DNA of 34,918 nt from the NCBI RefSeq assembly GCF_007859735.1, contig NZ_SIHI01000034.1, positions 1-34,918 of the forward strand, written 5' to 3'. The DNA is from Thalassoglobus neptunius (GTDB taxonomy: Bacteria > Planctomycetota > Planctomycetia > Planctomycetales > Planctomycetaceae). Numbering within the stretch: the first letter of the stretch is position 1; each line of letters starts with the position of its first letter. The notes under the pieces are model-generated. The model was not told the origin of the DNA and searched no databases. It was given only the letters and a program-made list of their open reading frames with translations. The translations under genes were made by a program, and so were the position numbers. Shown here one piece after another: positions 15,042 through 23,556 of the stretch.

Positions 15042-15176
15042 ATGGCTCAACCGACGGCGTCTGCTGCCAAAGCGTGGAAACGGGTTTTTCGTTCCATGAG
15101 CATACACATCAATAGCAATTCCATCCGCATCAAAAACACCTCGCGCGAACCTGACCATCACAAACAACTCAAGTGA
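15042..15176 (+). CDS. possible small basic protein, 44 aa
   Basis: A reading frame begins with ATG six bases after AAAGGA and codes for a basic peptide starting MAQPTASAAKAWKR and ending HHKQLK. No family is recognised. It lies just past the truncated portal gene, in the seam between the phage-like block and the glycan cluster, and could be a real small gene or debris of the lost portal-distal region. Confidence 0.35.
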   Translation: MAQPTASAAKAWKRVFRSMSIHINSNSIRIKNTSREPDHHKQLK

Positions 15177-15547
15177 CAATCAACAGGTCGCTCAAATTGG
15201 AATTGATGTACAGGGTTGGATGCGAGGATTCTGCACTCTCTCGTACCAATTCCAAGGTCCTTGCAGACCAATGTTGCGTGAGTTTAATCAGCCAGGATTG
15301 CTTTGCCCAGCACACGAATTCAGAATCTCTTCACCAACATCCATTCTTCCATACGTCAGATCTTCATCTCCTGTTTGGCGCACTTTGATGTCTGGGCTGG
15401 GAACATTGGCTGAAGTCGTGTTCTGGTCGGAGTCGTTGGAATCCTTTCGGTGCGAGAGTGACTGGACGACAAGTCAGTTGGTATTGTCGCAAACCGTGTC
15501 AGTTTGGCGGGTGCAGATCATACTGGAGACTCTGCTGAGGACAGAAG
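15177..15547. other. seam between phage block and glycan cluster, no gene seen
   Basis: No supported gene lies in this stretch. One open frame (15220-15621) crosses it but runs out of frame into the glycosyltransferase that follows, and its protein has no recognisable pattern. Base composition is more AT-rich than in the phage block, in keeping with a junction. No tRNA, repeat or insertion-sequence end was found. Confidence 0.5.
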
Positions 15548-16429
15548 ATGAAACTGGCGTTCGGACCAAAAGCTCCTGGGTTTGGTTCATGGGAATGGAT
15601 TGGTCAGGATCTCATCAATGAACTCGGCCCCGATCATGCGATCGCGTTCGACCAAGAGATCCCATCATGCGATGCAGTGGTCTTCATCAAATTCAAACCA
15701 CCGCTGCCCTTTCTCAGACACCTCAAACGCTTCGTCAAATTGATTTACTGTCCAGTTGATATCTACGGAAGTGTGGCAGAAATTGATGCCGACTGGGAAT
15801 CCTTGCGGCTGTTCGATTGCATCGTGAGCCATGCAACGTCTCTCTCGAAATACTTCCGTGCGTATTCGCGAACTACAGTGTTGGATCACCATGTAAAATT
15901 CATTACGTCCATGCCGAGTGAGCAAAAATGTTCAGGGCCCATTCTCTGGACTGGCCAAATGGCGAACCTTCCACCCGTTGTGAAGTGGATCAGGCGACAT
16001 CCGCTCAAGGATGAACTTTGGATACTGACGAACATGGGAGAACGTCAGTTTGTGGCTGCAGATTTTGGATTTGCACTCGCTAACACGGTACGGATTCAGG
16101 AATGGACTCCCGAAATCCATTGCGAATGGGCGTCGATTGCCAGACTCGCCATCGACGTCAAAGGACAGGATTTTCGTGCACGACATAAGCCCCCTACCAA
16201 AGCGATGGATTCAATTGCATCCGGTCTACCAGTGGCAATGAATCTGGACAGCGGTCCCGCGAAAGATCTGGCTCGACGAGGATTCTCAGTCGTATCTCCG
16301 GATGACTGGGAGTCGTGGACCAGTCGCGAGTACTGGGAGACGACCCAGCGCTTCGGGCACTGGCTCAACCAGAATCTGACGCGTTCTCAAATCGCCCGGA
16401 AGTTCTTGGAACTCGCGGAATCTCTGTAG
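15548..16429 (+). CDS. GT-B-like glycosyltransferase
   Basis: The 293-residue protein looks like a short glycosyltransferase of the GT-B fold. It begins MKLAFGPKAPGFGSWEWIG, an N-terminal Rossmann-type strand and glycine loop. The C-terminal half ends with the nucleotide-sugar-binding pattern KPPTKAMDSIASGLPVAMN (about 214-232), then a glycine-poor Val-rich strand and a final helix with FLELAESL. This C-terminal pattern is typical of GT1/GT4-like transferases, which move a sugar from a nucleotide donor to a lipid or glycan acceptor. GAGGACAG lies upstream of the ATG. It is the first gene after the seam; substrate and acceptor cannot be told. Confidence 0.65.
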   Translation: MKLAFGPKAPGFGSWEWIGQDLINELGPDHAIAFDQEIPSCDAVVFIKFKPPLPFLRHLKRFVKLIYCPVDIYGSVAEIDADWESLRLFDCIVSHATSLSKYFRAYSRTTVLDHHVKFITSMPSEQKCSGPILWTGQMANLPPVVKWIRRHPLKDELWILTNMGERQFVAADFGFALANTVRIQEWTPEIHCEWASIARLAIDVKGQDFRARHKPPTKAMDSIASGLPVAMNLDSGPAKDLARRGFSVVSPDDWESWTSREYWETTQRFGHWLNQNLTRSQIARKFLELAESL

Positions 16430-16821
16430 CTACCTCCTCAATGAACCATGGAGACTTTTTGCTTCAACAGAGAATCGCTCGTCAGCACGATGACCCATGC
16501 ACCGATATCATCGCCGACTCAGGCGTCAATAGGAACAGGGCACCGGCTCACAAACTGTGCCTTTGTGACCACCCAGATCACCTCTTCAATATCCTAAATT
16601 GACCAGACGGATTCATCTTACACATGCTCTGTTTCACAGCAAAAGGGACGCCAACGAATCCGTTCTCTATGGCGAAAATTTCTTCATAAACCCGAAATCA
16701 TTTGACTGACAGTTATTTCGGATTATCTGCACAGAAAAACGTATTGAGAACGGTTGATTAATTCAGCTCGTGCCGTATCGTCTTAGTCGTGCGGCTTTTC
16801 ATCATGGGAAGCGGGTAACCA
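16430..16821. other. AT-rich intergenic region with an inverted repeat
   Basis: No credible gene is present in these 392 bases. CCGAAAT at 16692-16698 and ATTTCGG at 16715-16721 form 7-bp arms around a 16-base loop, and a -35-like TTGACT (16702-16707) lies within it. A promoter or operator for the glycan operon that starts at 16822 is plausible, but no good -10 box at standard spacing was found. Confidence 0.35.
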
Positions 16822-18423
16822 ATGAGCGTTTTCTCTCACGTACCGCTAGCGAGTCAATATGCTCGTGATGGTCGACTTAGTGACGCTGAGCGTCTTCTTC
16901 AAAACAAAGAGGGTGGGGAGGAATCTGGCTCCACGCTCATTGCGAACAATCTCAGTGTCATCTACGCGATGTGCGGTGATGTACAGGGGGCTTCTCTGGA
17001 GTTGAATCAAGTCTGGGAGGATCATGTCCGGGAGTCTCCCGATTTCGTCGCAGGCTTTCCAGCGGTGCTGGAGAAGAACATCGCCTTCCTTCGTGAGCAG
17101 GCGGTTCGTTGTCGCTACAAGGGGACAGAATCTCCCTCTCGAACGCGGACAAAAATTGCCATCGTCAGTCTTTTGTTCAATTGGCCATCGACAGGCGGAG
17201 GAGCGGTTCATACCAAAGAATTGGCTGAGTTCCTGACTCGTGAAGGTTACGATGTCCGCCATTTTTATGCAGTTTACGAAGGATGGCGAGTAGGCGAAGT
17301 ACGAGAAGTGCTGCCCTATCGCTCCGTTCCCTTACGATTTCCAGAGGAGGTGTGGAATGCTGAACAGATTCGCGAAACATTCCGCAACGCCGTGGGAGAT
17401 TTCGCTCCTGATGCGGTAATCGTCACAGACAGCTGGAATACGAAGCCACTGCTGGCTGAAGCTGTTGCGGACTACCCGTATTATCTGCGGATCGCTGCGC
17501 TTGAGTCGATTTGTCCCCTGAACAATGTGAGATTGCTGGTGAATCACGATGGGGTTCCGTGTCAATGTCCCAACAACCAGCTGGTGAATCCTAAAGAGTG
17601 TTTGCAATGTGTGAAGGCATTTCGACACCAGTCAGGGAGTCTACATCAGGCGGAGCGTGAACTTGCAGGTTTCTTCCAACCTGAGTATCCCGACAGGCTG
17701 CGCCAAGCATTTATGGGAGCGACTGGTGTCTTAGTTGTGAACCCTGCCATTGCACAGCTTGTTCAACCACACAATCAGTCGACATACATCGTTCCAAGTG
17801 GATTTAACTCGGCGCGTTTTCCGAGTGATTTAACAGTTTCTCCGCCAGAGCGGTCATTAAAAACAATCCTCTTTGCTGGGCTGAGCAGTGAGTATATCAA
17901 AGGGTTTTCCGTACTGGTTGCCGCAGTCAAAATCCTGAGAGAACGCCGCCAGGACTTCGAGTTGTTAGTAACAGATCAACCACCCAGGGGTTGGCAGTCT
18001 GCTCAGTCTCCGTGGATTCAGTTTGTCGGTTGGCAGTCTCAGCAAGATCTTCCGCAACTCATTTCGAAGAGTGACATACTGGTGTTTCCGACGGTGGCGC
18101 AAGAAGCACTGGGGCGGACAGCGGTCGAGGCCATGGGATGTGGTCGTCCGGTTGTGGCCAGTCGTATTGGAGGATTGGCTTGGGTTATTGAGGACCAAGT
18201 CAACGGATTGCTGTGCCATCCCGGAGACTCACTCGATTTGGCACAGAAGCTGGAAACGCTCTTAGATGACGGGAATTTGCGAGTTCAATTGGGGCAGAAC
18301 GGCAGAGAGAAGTTTCTTAGGGATTTTACTTGGGATAGTATTTTGAAGCGGCACTATTTCCAACTGTTTGGGCCGGCAGTGCGTTCCGCTGCAGATATGG
18401 ATCACTCTTCAAAAGTTTGCTGA
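16822..18423 (+). CDS. family 4 glycosyltransferase with TPR-like N-terminus
   Basis: The 533-residue protein is a GT4-type (GT-B fold) glycosyltransferase. Residues 1 to about 95 are helical with a TPR-like look (LADAERLL-type repeats, ANNLSVIYAMCGD). The N-terminal Rossmann domain starts at KIAIVSLLFNWPSTGGGAVHTKELA (about 110). A cysteine-bearing loop (CQCPNNQLVNPKECLQC) lies between the lobes and may bind a metal or form disulfides. The C-terminal lobe begins near TILFAGLSSEYIKGF and holds the donor-binding EALGRTAVE motif (E-x7-E) followed by GCGRPVVASRIGGL. These enzymes retain the donor's anomeric configuration; the sugar is unknown. A gap of 206 bases without a gene separates it from the giant transferase gene downstream. 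Confidence 0.85.
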   Translation: MSVFSHVPLASQYARDGRLSDAERLLQNKEGGEESGSTLIANNLSVIYAMCGDVQGASLELNQVWEDHVRESPDFVAGFPAVLEKNIAFLREQAVRCRYKGTESPSRTRTKIAIVSLLFNWPSTGGGAVHTKELAEFLTREGYDVRHFYAVYEGWRVGEVREVLPYRSVPLRFPEEVWNAEQIRETFRNAVGDFAPDAVIVTDSWNTKPLLAEAVADYPYYLRIAALESICPLNNVRLLVNHDGVPCQCPNNQLVNPKECLQCVKAFRHQSGSLHQAERELAGFFQPEYPDRLRQAFMGATGVLVVNPAIAQLVQPHNQSTYIVPSGFNSARFPSDLTVSPPERSLKTILFAGLSSEYIKGFSVLVAAVKILRERRQDFELLVTDQPPRGWQSAQSPWIQFVGWQSQQDLPQLISKSDILVFPTVAQEALGRTAVEAMGCGRPVVASRIGGLAWVIEDQVNGLLCHPGDSLDLAQKLETLLDDGNLRVQLGQNGREKFLRDFTWDSILKRHYFQLFGPAVRSAADMDHSSKVC

Positions 18424-18629
18424 GAGGAATGGAGTTGGCTTGCATGGAGTTGACTCCGTGGACGGAATGAGCCTGGTTGCTCGTCCGTCATCGACATCGT
18501 TTCATTCGAGAATGCAGGGAAGATCTGCGTCGAGTCAATCTCTGACGGGATGGTTCAGCGCATGATCACATGACAGTCACCAGAGTGGTTCCAACTCTCC
18601 CTTTGTGGAGATAGGAAGTTGAACCGTCC

Positions 18630-21600
18630 ATGAGACGCATTGCGGTCATCTTCGACAATCGGTGTCGACCGGAGACAACAGGACTCTATTGCCGTCGCGC
18701 CCTGGGGCAACTGGTTCAGGCAAGACACATCTCCCATGTCGAGCATCTGCTTCCAGACGAGTTGGAGCAGGTTTCACCGGGACAATTCGATCTCTTTCTG
18801 TACGTCGACGATGGTTTGCAGCAAGACCTGCGAGACGATCTGCGTCCGGCCGCCTGGTGGGCCATTGACACCCATCTGGGGTTTGAGCGTTGTCTCAAGC
18901 TGGCTGAGTCGGCGGATTGGACATTCGCTGCCCAGCGGGATGGTGCGGAGCAGTTACAGGCTCAAGGAGTCAAGCAGGCACGATGGTTGCCTCTGGCATG
19001 CGATCCGTCGATCCATGGTCGAAGAGCAACTGCGGAAGAATTTGACTTTGCTTTTGTTGGGCACATTTTCCCCGGACCGCGTCAGGATCTGCTCGAGCGA
19101 CTGCTACACGAGTTTCCCAGGACGTATGTCGGTCAGAAGTATTTTGAAGAGATGGCTGATGTCTACTCCGCATCCAAAATCGTGTTCAATCGCAGCATCT
19201 CCAATGATGTGAACATGCGGGTGTTCGAAGGACTCTGTAGCGGAGCCATGTTACTGACCAACTCACTGCGGGAGAATGGACAGGATGAACTCTTTCAAGA
19301 GGGAGTGCACTTCGTCACCTATGCCGGTGAAGACGAATTGATCGACAAGGCACATTACTACCTCCAACACGCGGAAATCCGCCAACGGATCGCGACGGCG
19401 GGCCGAGAGGCGGTTCTGCAGGATCACACCTACCGACATCGCATGGAATCTCTCCTGAGGACCGTTTCCAAAGCTCCTCAAGATTCTGCAACTGTACCAA
19501 ATTACATGCCTCAAAAAGAGATGTCCTATTTCGAATTTTCTCGACCCGATGTCTTGGATCTGATTCCCGTGACGGCGGAGCGAGTCTTGGACATTGGATG
19601 CGGTGCCGGGAGACTCGGTCAATCCCTTCAAGCCCGGCAAGCAGCTTCTGTCGTGGGTGTGGAACAGAACCCAGCAGCAGCCCAGGCCGCCATGTCCCGC
19701 ATTGACCAAGTCCTAATCGGGGATATCTGCTCCGAGGACATCGATTTTGAAGAAGGTGCGTTCGATTGCGTGGTCTGTGCTGACGTCCTGGAACATCTGC
19801 GTCACCCGGAAACCGTTCTCCGGAAAGCCCGCAGGTGGCTCGCACCCAATGGTCACCTCATCACAAGTCTACCGAACGTAAGAAACCACACGGTGGTGCG
19901 TTCGTTGCTCTCCGGAAACTGGACCTATGAATCGGCCGGTTTGCTCGACGAAGATCATGTCCGGTTCTTCACGAAGCGAGAGATCGAAAAGCTGTTGTTC
20001 CGATGCGGGTTTGAGATTGACGAACTGCGCTCGACACCAGGGGATGGGTATGCGGAGTGGGAACGGCAAGGGAAGTCGCCCCAGGTCACCATTGGCCCGT
20101 TTCAACTGCAAGCGGGAAGTGTCGAAGAAGCAGAAGAATTTTTCGCTTATCAGTATCTGACGCGAGCCACCGTACGAGCGCAATCGGAACTTCCACTGAC
20201 ATCCATCATTCTCGTGACGCACAACCAGTTGTCCTACACCAAGCAATGTTTGGATTCCATTCGTCTGCGTACTATCGCTCCTTACGAAATCATTGTCGTT
20301 GACAATGGATCAAACGATCAGACGGCAGAGTACCTTGGCCATTGCGATGATGTTCGACTCATCTCAAACCGCGAGAATCGAGGGTTTCCTGCGGCAGTCA
20401 ATCAGGGCATCGCTGCAGCCCAGGGGACACAGGTGCTCCTGCTCAACAATGATACACTGGTCACGACAGGTTGGCTGACCAGAATGCTCGAAGCATTGCA
20501 CTCACAGGCGGATGTAGGGTTGGTCGGTCCGCTTTCTAACAATGTCAGCGGCGAGCAGCAGGTCAATGTCACCTATGATGACCTGTCGCAACTGGATGGA
20601 TTCGCGTGGGAGCTGTCGAAACAACAGCACAACCAGCGGGTTACCACGGATCGACTCGTCGGTTTTTGTCTGCTGTTCAAAAGAGAACTGGTCGACCGGA
20701 TCGGACTGTTCGATGAGCAGTTCGGAATCGGTAATTTTGAGGATGATGACTTTTGTCGCCGCGCTCAAGAATCTGGATACCGCTGCCTGATCGCAACCGA
20801 TGCTTTCGTGCACCACTTCGGAAGTGTCACGTTCCGGGGAAGCGGTGTCAATTTGAGAGCTCTGTTACAGCAGAATCAAGAGCTGTACCAGCGGAAGTGG
20901 AACAGGGAGCGGGGGACCGTCGGAGCGATCTCCGAGAGCGCTGCGAACGATCGAAAGTGTCTGCCGTCGTTGTCCCTCCCGACCAGTGCTCCGTATGCAA
21001 CCGGCCACCGCGACTTCAACTCCGCATCCACCGAAGCTACTCCGCAACATGAAGACTTCGAACGACATCCACGTCCAGAGTTTCTATGTGACGTCGATGA
21101 ATCGGAAGCCTTGTTGCTCAAAGAGAATCGCGTGCAGTTGTCTGCCTGTCTGATTGTGCGGAACAACGAATCGACAATTCACCCCTGTCTAGAGTCCCTT
21201 GTTCGCTGGGTGGATGAGATTGTTGTAGTCGATACAGGATCGACCGATGCAACGCCCGAAATCTGTCGTGCATACGGAGCCCGAGTTTACCACTGGCCCT
21301 GGCGGGATGATTTTGCAGCTGCACGCAATGAATCATTGAAGTATGCCTTCGGCGAATGGATCTTCTGGATGGATTCAGATGACACGCTCCCTTGGGAATG
21401 CGGAGAAGAGTTACGACGTCTTGTGGATGGCGAGCATCGCGAGAATGTCCTCGGCTACATCATGCAAGTCCACTGCCCCGGGAGTGAACCGACCGATGTC
21501 ACGATCGTTGATCACGTCAAACTGATTCGCAATCGCCCGGATCTGAACTTCGAGTTCCGAATTCACGAACAGATTCTTCCAGCGATCCGGAGAGCAGGCG

Positions 21601-22727
21601 GTGAAGTCGAATGGACCGACATCTACGTTGTCCATTCAGGAGCCACCAAAGACCCGTCAGGTCGCGCCAAAAAACTCGACCGTGATTACAAACTCCTCCA
21701 CCTGGAACTCCAAGAAAAACCGAATCACCCCTTCACACTGTTTAACCTCGGCATGACATACGCCGACGACGGAAAACACGAACAGGCGATAGCCTATCTT
21801 AATCACAGTATTGACCTCTCCAGGACTGAAGAGTCTCACCTCCGAAAAGCGTACTCGTTACTCGTCAGGAGTCTTTCTGCTGTGGACAATCATCGAGAGG
21901 CACTTGAGCAATGTGACATTGGCCTGCAGATGTACCAAGGCGATAAAGAGCTGCTCTTCAGGAAGGCAATGCTGTTAAGGGATCTTGGACAACTTGAACG
22001 AGCCGTTGATGTCTATCATCAAATTCTCCGGGAGTCGGATGACCGACATTTCCAGAGTGTTGATATTGGAATCGCAGATTTCAAAGCGCGGCACAATCTA
22101 GCGGTCATCTATGAAGAACTTGGTACTCTCGAACAAGCTCAAAATGAATGGTGGAATCTTGTCGAAGCTCACCCGGACTATGAGTCAGGCTGGAAAGGAC
22201 TCGCAATTCTCCTGATTCGAAATCAGGATTATGAGTCCATGCGACAGGTGGTCAATGCACTTTCAGATCGACATTTCGATGTGGAGAATTCGCAATATCG
22301 AAATGACGGGCTCAAGGCCATTGCCGCCGTCGTGAAGGCGCGTCTCTCGATGAGCGACGGAGACATGGATCGTGCCCGAAGCCAGCTGGAACACGCTACA
22401 TCACTCTCCCCTAATGATTGCTGGATTTACAACGAATATTGCCATTTCCTGTTCGGGAACGATCCTGCTGCCGCAGTCGAACATCTTTCAAAACTTGCGT
22501 CCATGACGCCAGATGACGGAGCGGTGCTGCACAACTTGGGCGTTGTTTGCATTCAGGTCGGCGAACTCGATCGAGCGATCAGCGCTCTGAAGAAATCACT
22601 TAAACTGCGCCCAAATTCCCCGGACACTGAACATCAGCTGAGCCTGGCATGGGAACAAAAAGCTCAGTCTGAACTAGATTCGCTCGATCCAAAGATTTCG
22701 AACAGTGAGACCACGACCATATTTTGA
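18630..22727 (+). CDS. multidomain CgeB-like GT / SAM methyltransferase / GT2 / GT2 / TPR protein
   Basis: The 1365 residues hold five parts. Residues 1 to about 285 resemble the CgeB-type glycosyltransferase family (MRRIAVIFDNRC, then FVGHIFPGPRQDLLERL and VFEGLCSGAMLLTN). Residues about 300-500 form a class I SAM methyltransferase (VLDIGCGAGRLG from 319, then DVLEHLRHPETVL). Residues 523 to about 760 are a GT2 domain (LTSIILVTHN, VDNGSNDQTAEYL, NNDT acid pair). Residues 837 to about 1010 are a second GT2 domain (LSACLIVRNN, VVVDTGSTDATPE, MDSDDT). The rest, from about 1024, is TPR. One polypeptide could thus add several sugars and methylate one. A GGAG-containing stretch precedes the ATG. 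It runs into the NifU-like gene with an 11-base gap, suggesting one operon. Confidence 0.9.
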   Translation: MRRIAVIFDNRCRPETTGLYCRRALGQLVQARHISHVEHLLPDELEQVSPGQFDLFLYVDDGLQQDLRDDLRPAAWWAIDTHLGFERCLKLAESADWTFAAQRDGAEQLQAQGVKQARWLPLACDPSIHGRRATAEEFDFAFVGHIFPGPRQDLLERLLHEFPRTYVGQKYFEEMADVYSASKIVFNRSISNDVNMRVFEGLCSGAMLLTNSLRENGQDELFQEGVHFVTYAGEDELIDKAHYYLQHAEIRQRIATAGREAVLQDHTYRHRMESLLRTVSKAPQDSATVPNYMPQKEMSYFEFSRPDVLDLIPVTAERVLDIGCGAGRLGQSLQARQAASVVGVEQNPAAAQAAMSRIDQVLIGDICSEDIDFEEGAFDCVVCADVLEHLRHPETVLRKARRWLAPNGHLITSLPNVRNHTVVRSLLSGNWTYESAGLLDEDHVRFFTKREIEKLLFRCGFEIDELRSTPGDGYAEWERQGKSPQVTIGPFQLQAGSVEEAEEFFAYQYLTRATVRAQSELPLTSIILVTHNQLSYTKQCLDSIRLRTIAPYEIIVVDNGSNDQTAEYLGHCDDVRLISNRENRGFPAAVNQGIAAAQGTQVLLLNNDTLVTTGWLTRMLEALHSQADVGLVGPLSNNVSGEQQVNVTYDDLSQLDGFAWELSKQQHNQRVTTDRLVGFCLLFKRELVDRIGLFDEQFGIGNFEDDDFCRRAQESGYRCLIATDAFVHHFGSVTFRGSGVNLRALLQQNQELYQRKWNRERGTVGAISESAANDRKCLPSLSLPTSAPYATGHRDFNSASTEATPQHEDFERHPRPEFLCDVDESEALLLKENRVQLSACLIVRNNESTIHPCLESLVRWVDEIVVVDTGSTDATPEICRAYGARVYHWPWRDDFAAARNESLKYAFGEWIFWMDSDDTLPWECGEELRRLVDGEHRENVLGYIMQVHCPGSEPTDVTIVDHVKLIRNRPDLNFEFRIHEQILPAIRRAGGEVEWTDIYVVHSGATKDPSGRAKKLDRDYKLLHLELQEKPNHPFTLFNLGMTYADDGKHEQAIAYLNHSIDLSRTEESHLRKAYSLLVRSLSAVDNHREALEQCDIGLQMYQGDKELLFRKAMLLRDLGQLERAVDVYHQILRESDDRHFQSVDIGIADFKARHNLAVIYEELGTLEQAQNEWWNLVEAHPDYESGWKGLAILLIRNQDYESMRQVVNALSDRHFDVENSQYRNDGLKAIAAVVKARLSMSDGDMDRARSQLEHATSLSPNDCWIYNEYCHFLFGNDPAAAVEHLSKLASMTPDDGAVLHNLGVVCIQVGELDRAISALKKSLKLRPNSPDTEHQLSLAWEQKAQSELDSLDPKISNSETTTIF

Positions 22728-22732
22728 GGAGA

Positions 22733-22746
22733 CGTGACATGTCACG
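22733..22746 (+). promoter_or_regulatory. 14-bp palindrome over the NifU-like start codon
   Basis: CGTGACATGTCACG is perfectly self-complementary and has the ATG start at its centre. In the mRNA it could form a hairpin that hides the start codon, while the GAGGAG ribosome-binding site just upstream remains exposed. It may therefore tune translation, or bind a protein as DNA. This is inference. Confidence 0.4.
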
Positions 22747-23131
22747 GTTTTCAGCGATCCTGACGGAACATGCTATGGCTCCACTCAATCGAGGGCAGCT
22801 GGAGCACGCAGACGGCATCGGCGTTGTTGGCACGCCGGGGCGAGGTCCCGCATTCGCCCTTTATCTGGCGATCGACGATCACTTAATTAAAGACGCCCGA
22901 TTCCAGTGCAACGGCTGTGGGACTCTGGTCGCATGCGGATCAATGCTGACTGAGTCCATACGCGACAAGCACATCGAAGAAATCACCAGTTTTTGGGTGG
23001 AGGAGCTGATCCAACTCTTGGGCGGAGTTCCCACTGACAAGACACATTGCCCTGATATGGCACTCAGAGCACTGAACCTGGCGGTTGAGGACTACCAATC
23101 TACAAATTCTGAATCGAGGTCAATTTCATGA
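22739..23131 (+). CDS. NifU/IscU-like scaffold protein lacking the first ligand Cys
   Basis: The 130-residue protein aligns in pattern with the IscU/NifU N-terminal scaffold. IscU has APACGD, then GCGSAIA, then HC. Here the first site reads TPGRGP (residues 32-37), without Cys and without the nearby Asp. The second site CNGCGTLVACGS (Cys57, Cys60, Cys66) and the third THCPDMA (His103, Cys104) are present. Canonical scaffolds use three Cys plus Asp/His to build a 2Fe-2S cluster, and the missing Cys is the persulfide acceptor. The cluster could bind differently here, or the fold may serve another sulfur or metal role. The start at 22739 is chosen for GAGGAG upstream. The TGA overlaps the next ATG, so it is co-translated with the Cys-rich protein. 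Confidence 0.75.
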   Translation: MSRFSAILTEHAMAPLNRGQLEHADGIGVVGTPGRGPAFALYLAIDDHLIKDARFQCNGCGTLVACGSMLTESIRDKHIEEITSFWVEELIQLLGGVPTDKTHCPDMALRALNLAVEDYQSTNSESRSIS

Positions 23132-23556
23132 AGAGTCCAACGACGGGAAAGAAGCTGGAGGAGTGTTCCTACCGATCTGTGACCCGCAGTTCAGACATCT
23201 TTTTCTGTCGCCACACCGGAGTGCGGGCAACGGGCGGATTCGTCGAGTCAACCATCTGTGCGAACTGCACGACGAAAGAGACTCCCTGCGAGACTCCTCG
23301 TGAGCCGATGAAGAAAACGCTCGGTGGAATGGGTTGGGATGCAGCACGAGCCATCGCTGATTTTGTCTCGGACGGGCTGAGCACTGTGACAAAACAAGTC
23401 TACGAAAAACGCATCGCGATCTGCCAAGACTGTGACCGGAGGCAAGGCAATCGTTGTCTGGAATGTGGATGTTTTCTGCAACTGAAAGCAAGAGGACGAG
23501 CGTTTCGTTGTCCACTCGGAAAATGGGAACAGATTTCGAGCAAGAAAGATGGCTGA
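23128..23556 (+). CDS. cysteine-rich protein with two metal-binding-like modules
   Basis: The 142-residue protein has two cysteine modules and no transmembrane segment. The N-terminal one uses Cys13, Cys27, His29, Cys44, Cys47 and Cys54. The C-terminal one has ICQDC (99-102), RCLECGC (109-115) and FRCPLGKW (126-133), a spacing seen in zinc-binding small proteins of phages and bacteria. The CPLGKW end is characteristic, but I do not know its function. The N-terminal spacing C-x13-C-x16-C-x2-C-x6-C is repeated exactly at the start of the next protein. Overlaps of 4 and 8 bases with both neighbours support an operon with the NifU-like and transferase genes. Confidence 0.7.
   Translation: MKSPTTGKKLEECSYRSVTRSSDIFFCRHTGVRATGGFVESTICANCTTKETPCETPREPMKKTLGGMGWDAARAIADFVSDGLSTVTKQVYEKRIAICQDCDRRQGNRCLECGCFLQLKARGRAFRCPLGKWEQISSKKDG

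Noticed and set aside
14940-15050. An integrase attachment site
   Set aside because: The inverted repeat is short, no matching direct repeat was found elsewhere in the window, and no integrase or tRNA gene is present.
15220-15621. 133-codon frame in the seam before the first glycosyltransferase
   Set aside because: It overlaps the real gene by 74 bases in another frame, and its protein has no recognisable composition or pattern. No ribosome-binding site was seen.
16315-16602. 95-codon frame crossing the end of the glycosyltransferase gene into the AT-rich gap
   Set aside because: It is out of frame with the gene, with no ribosome-binding site and no motif.
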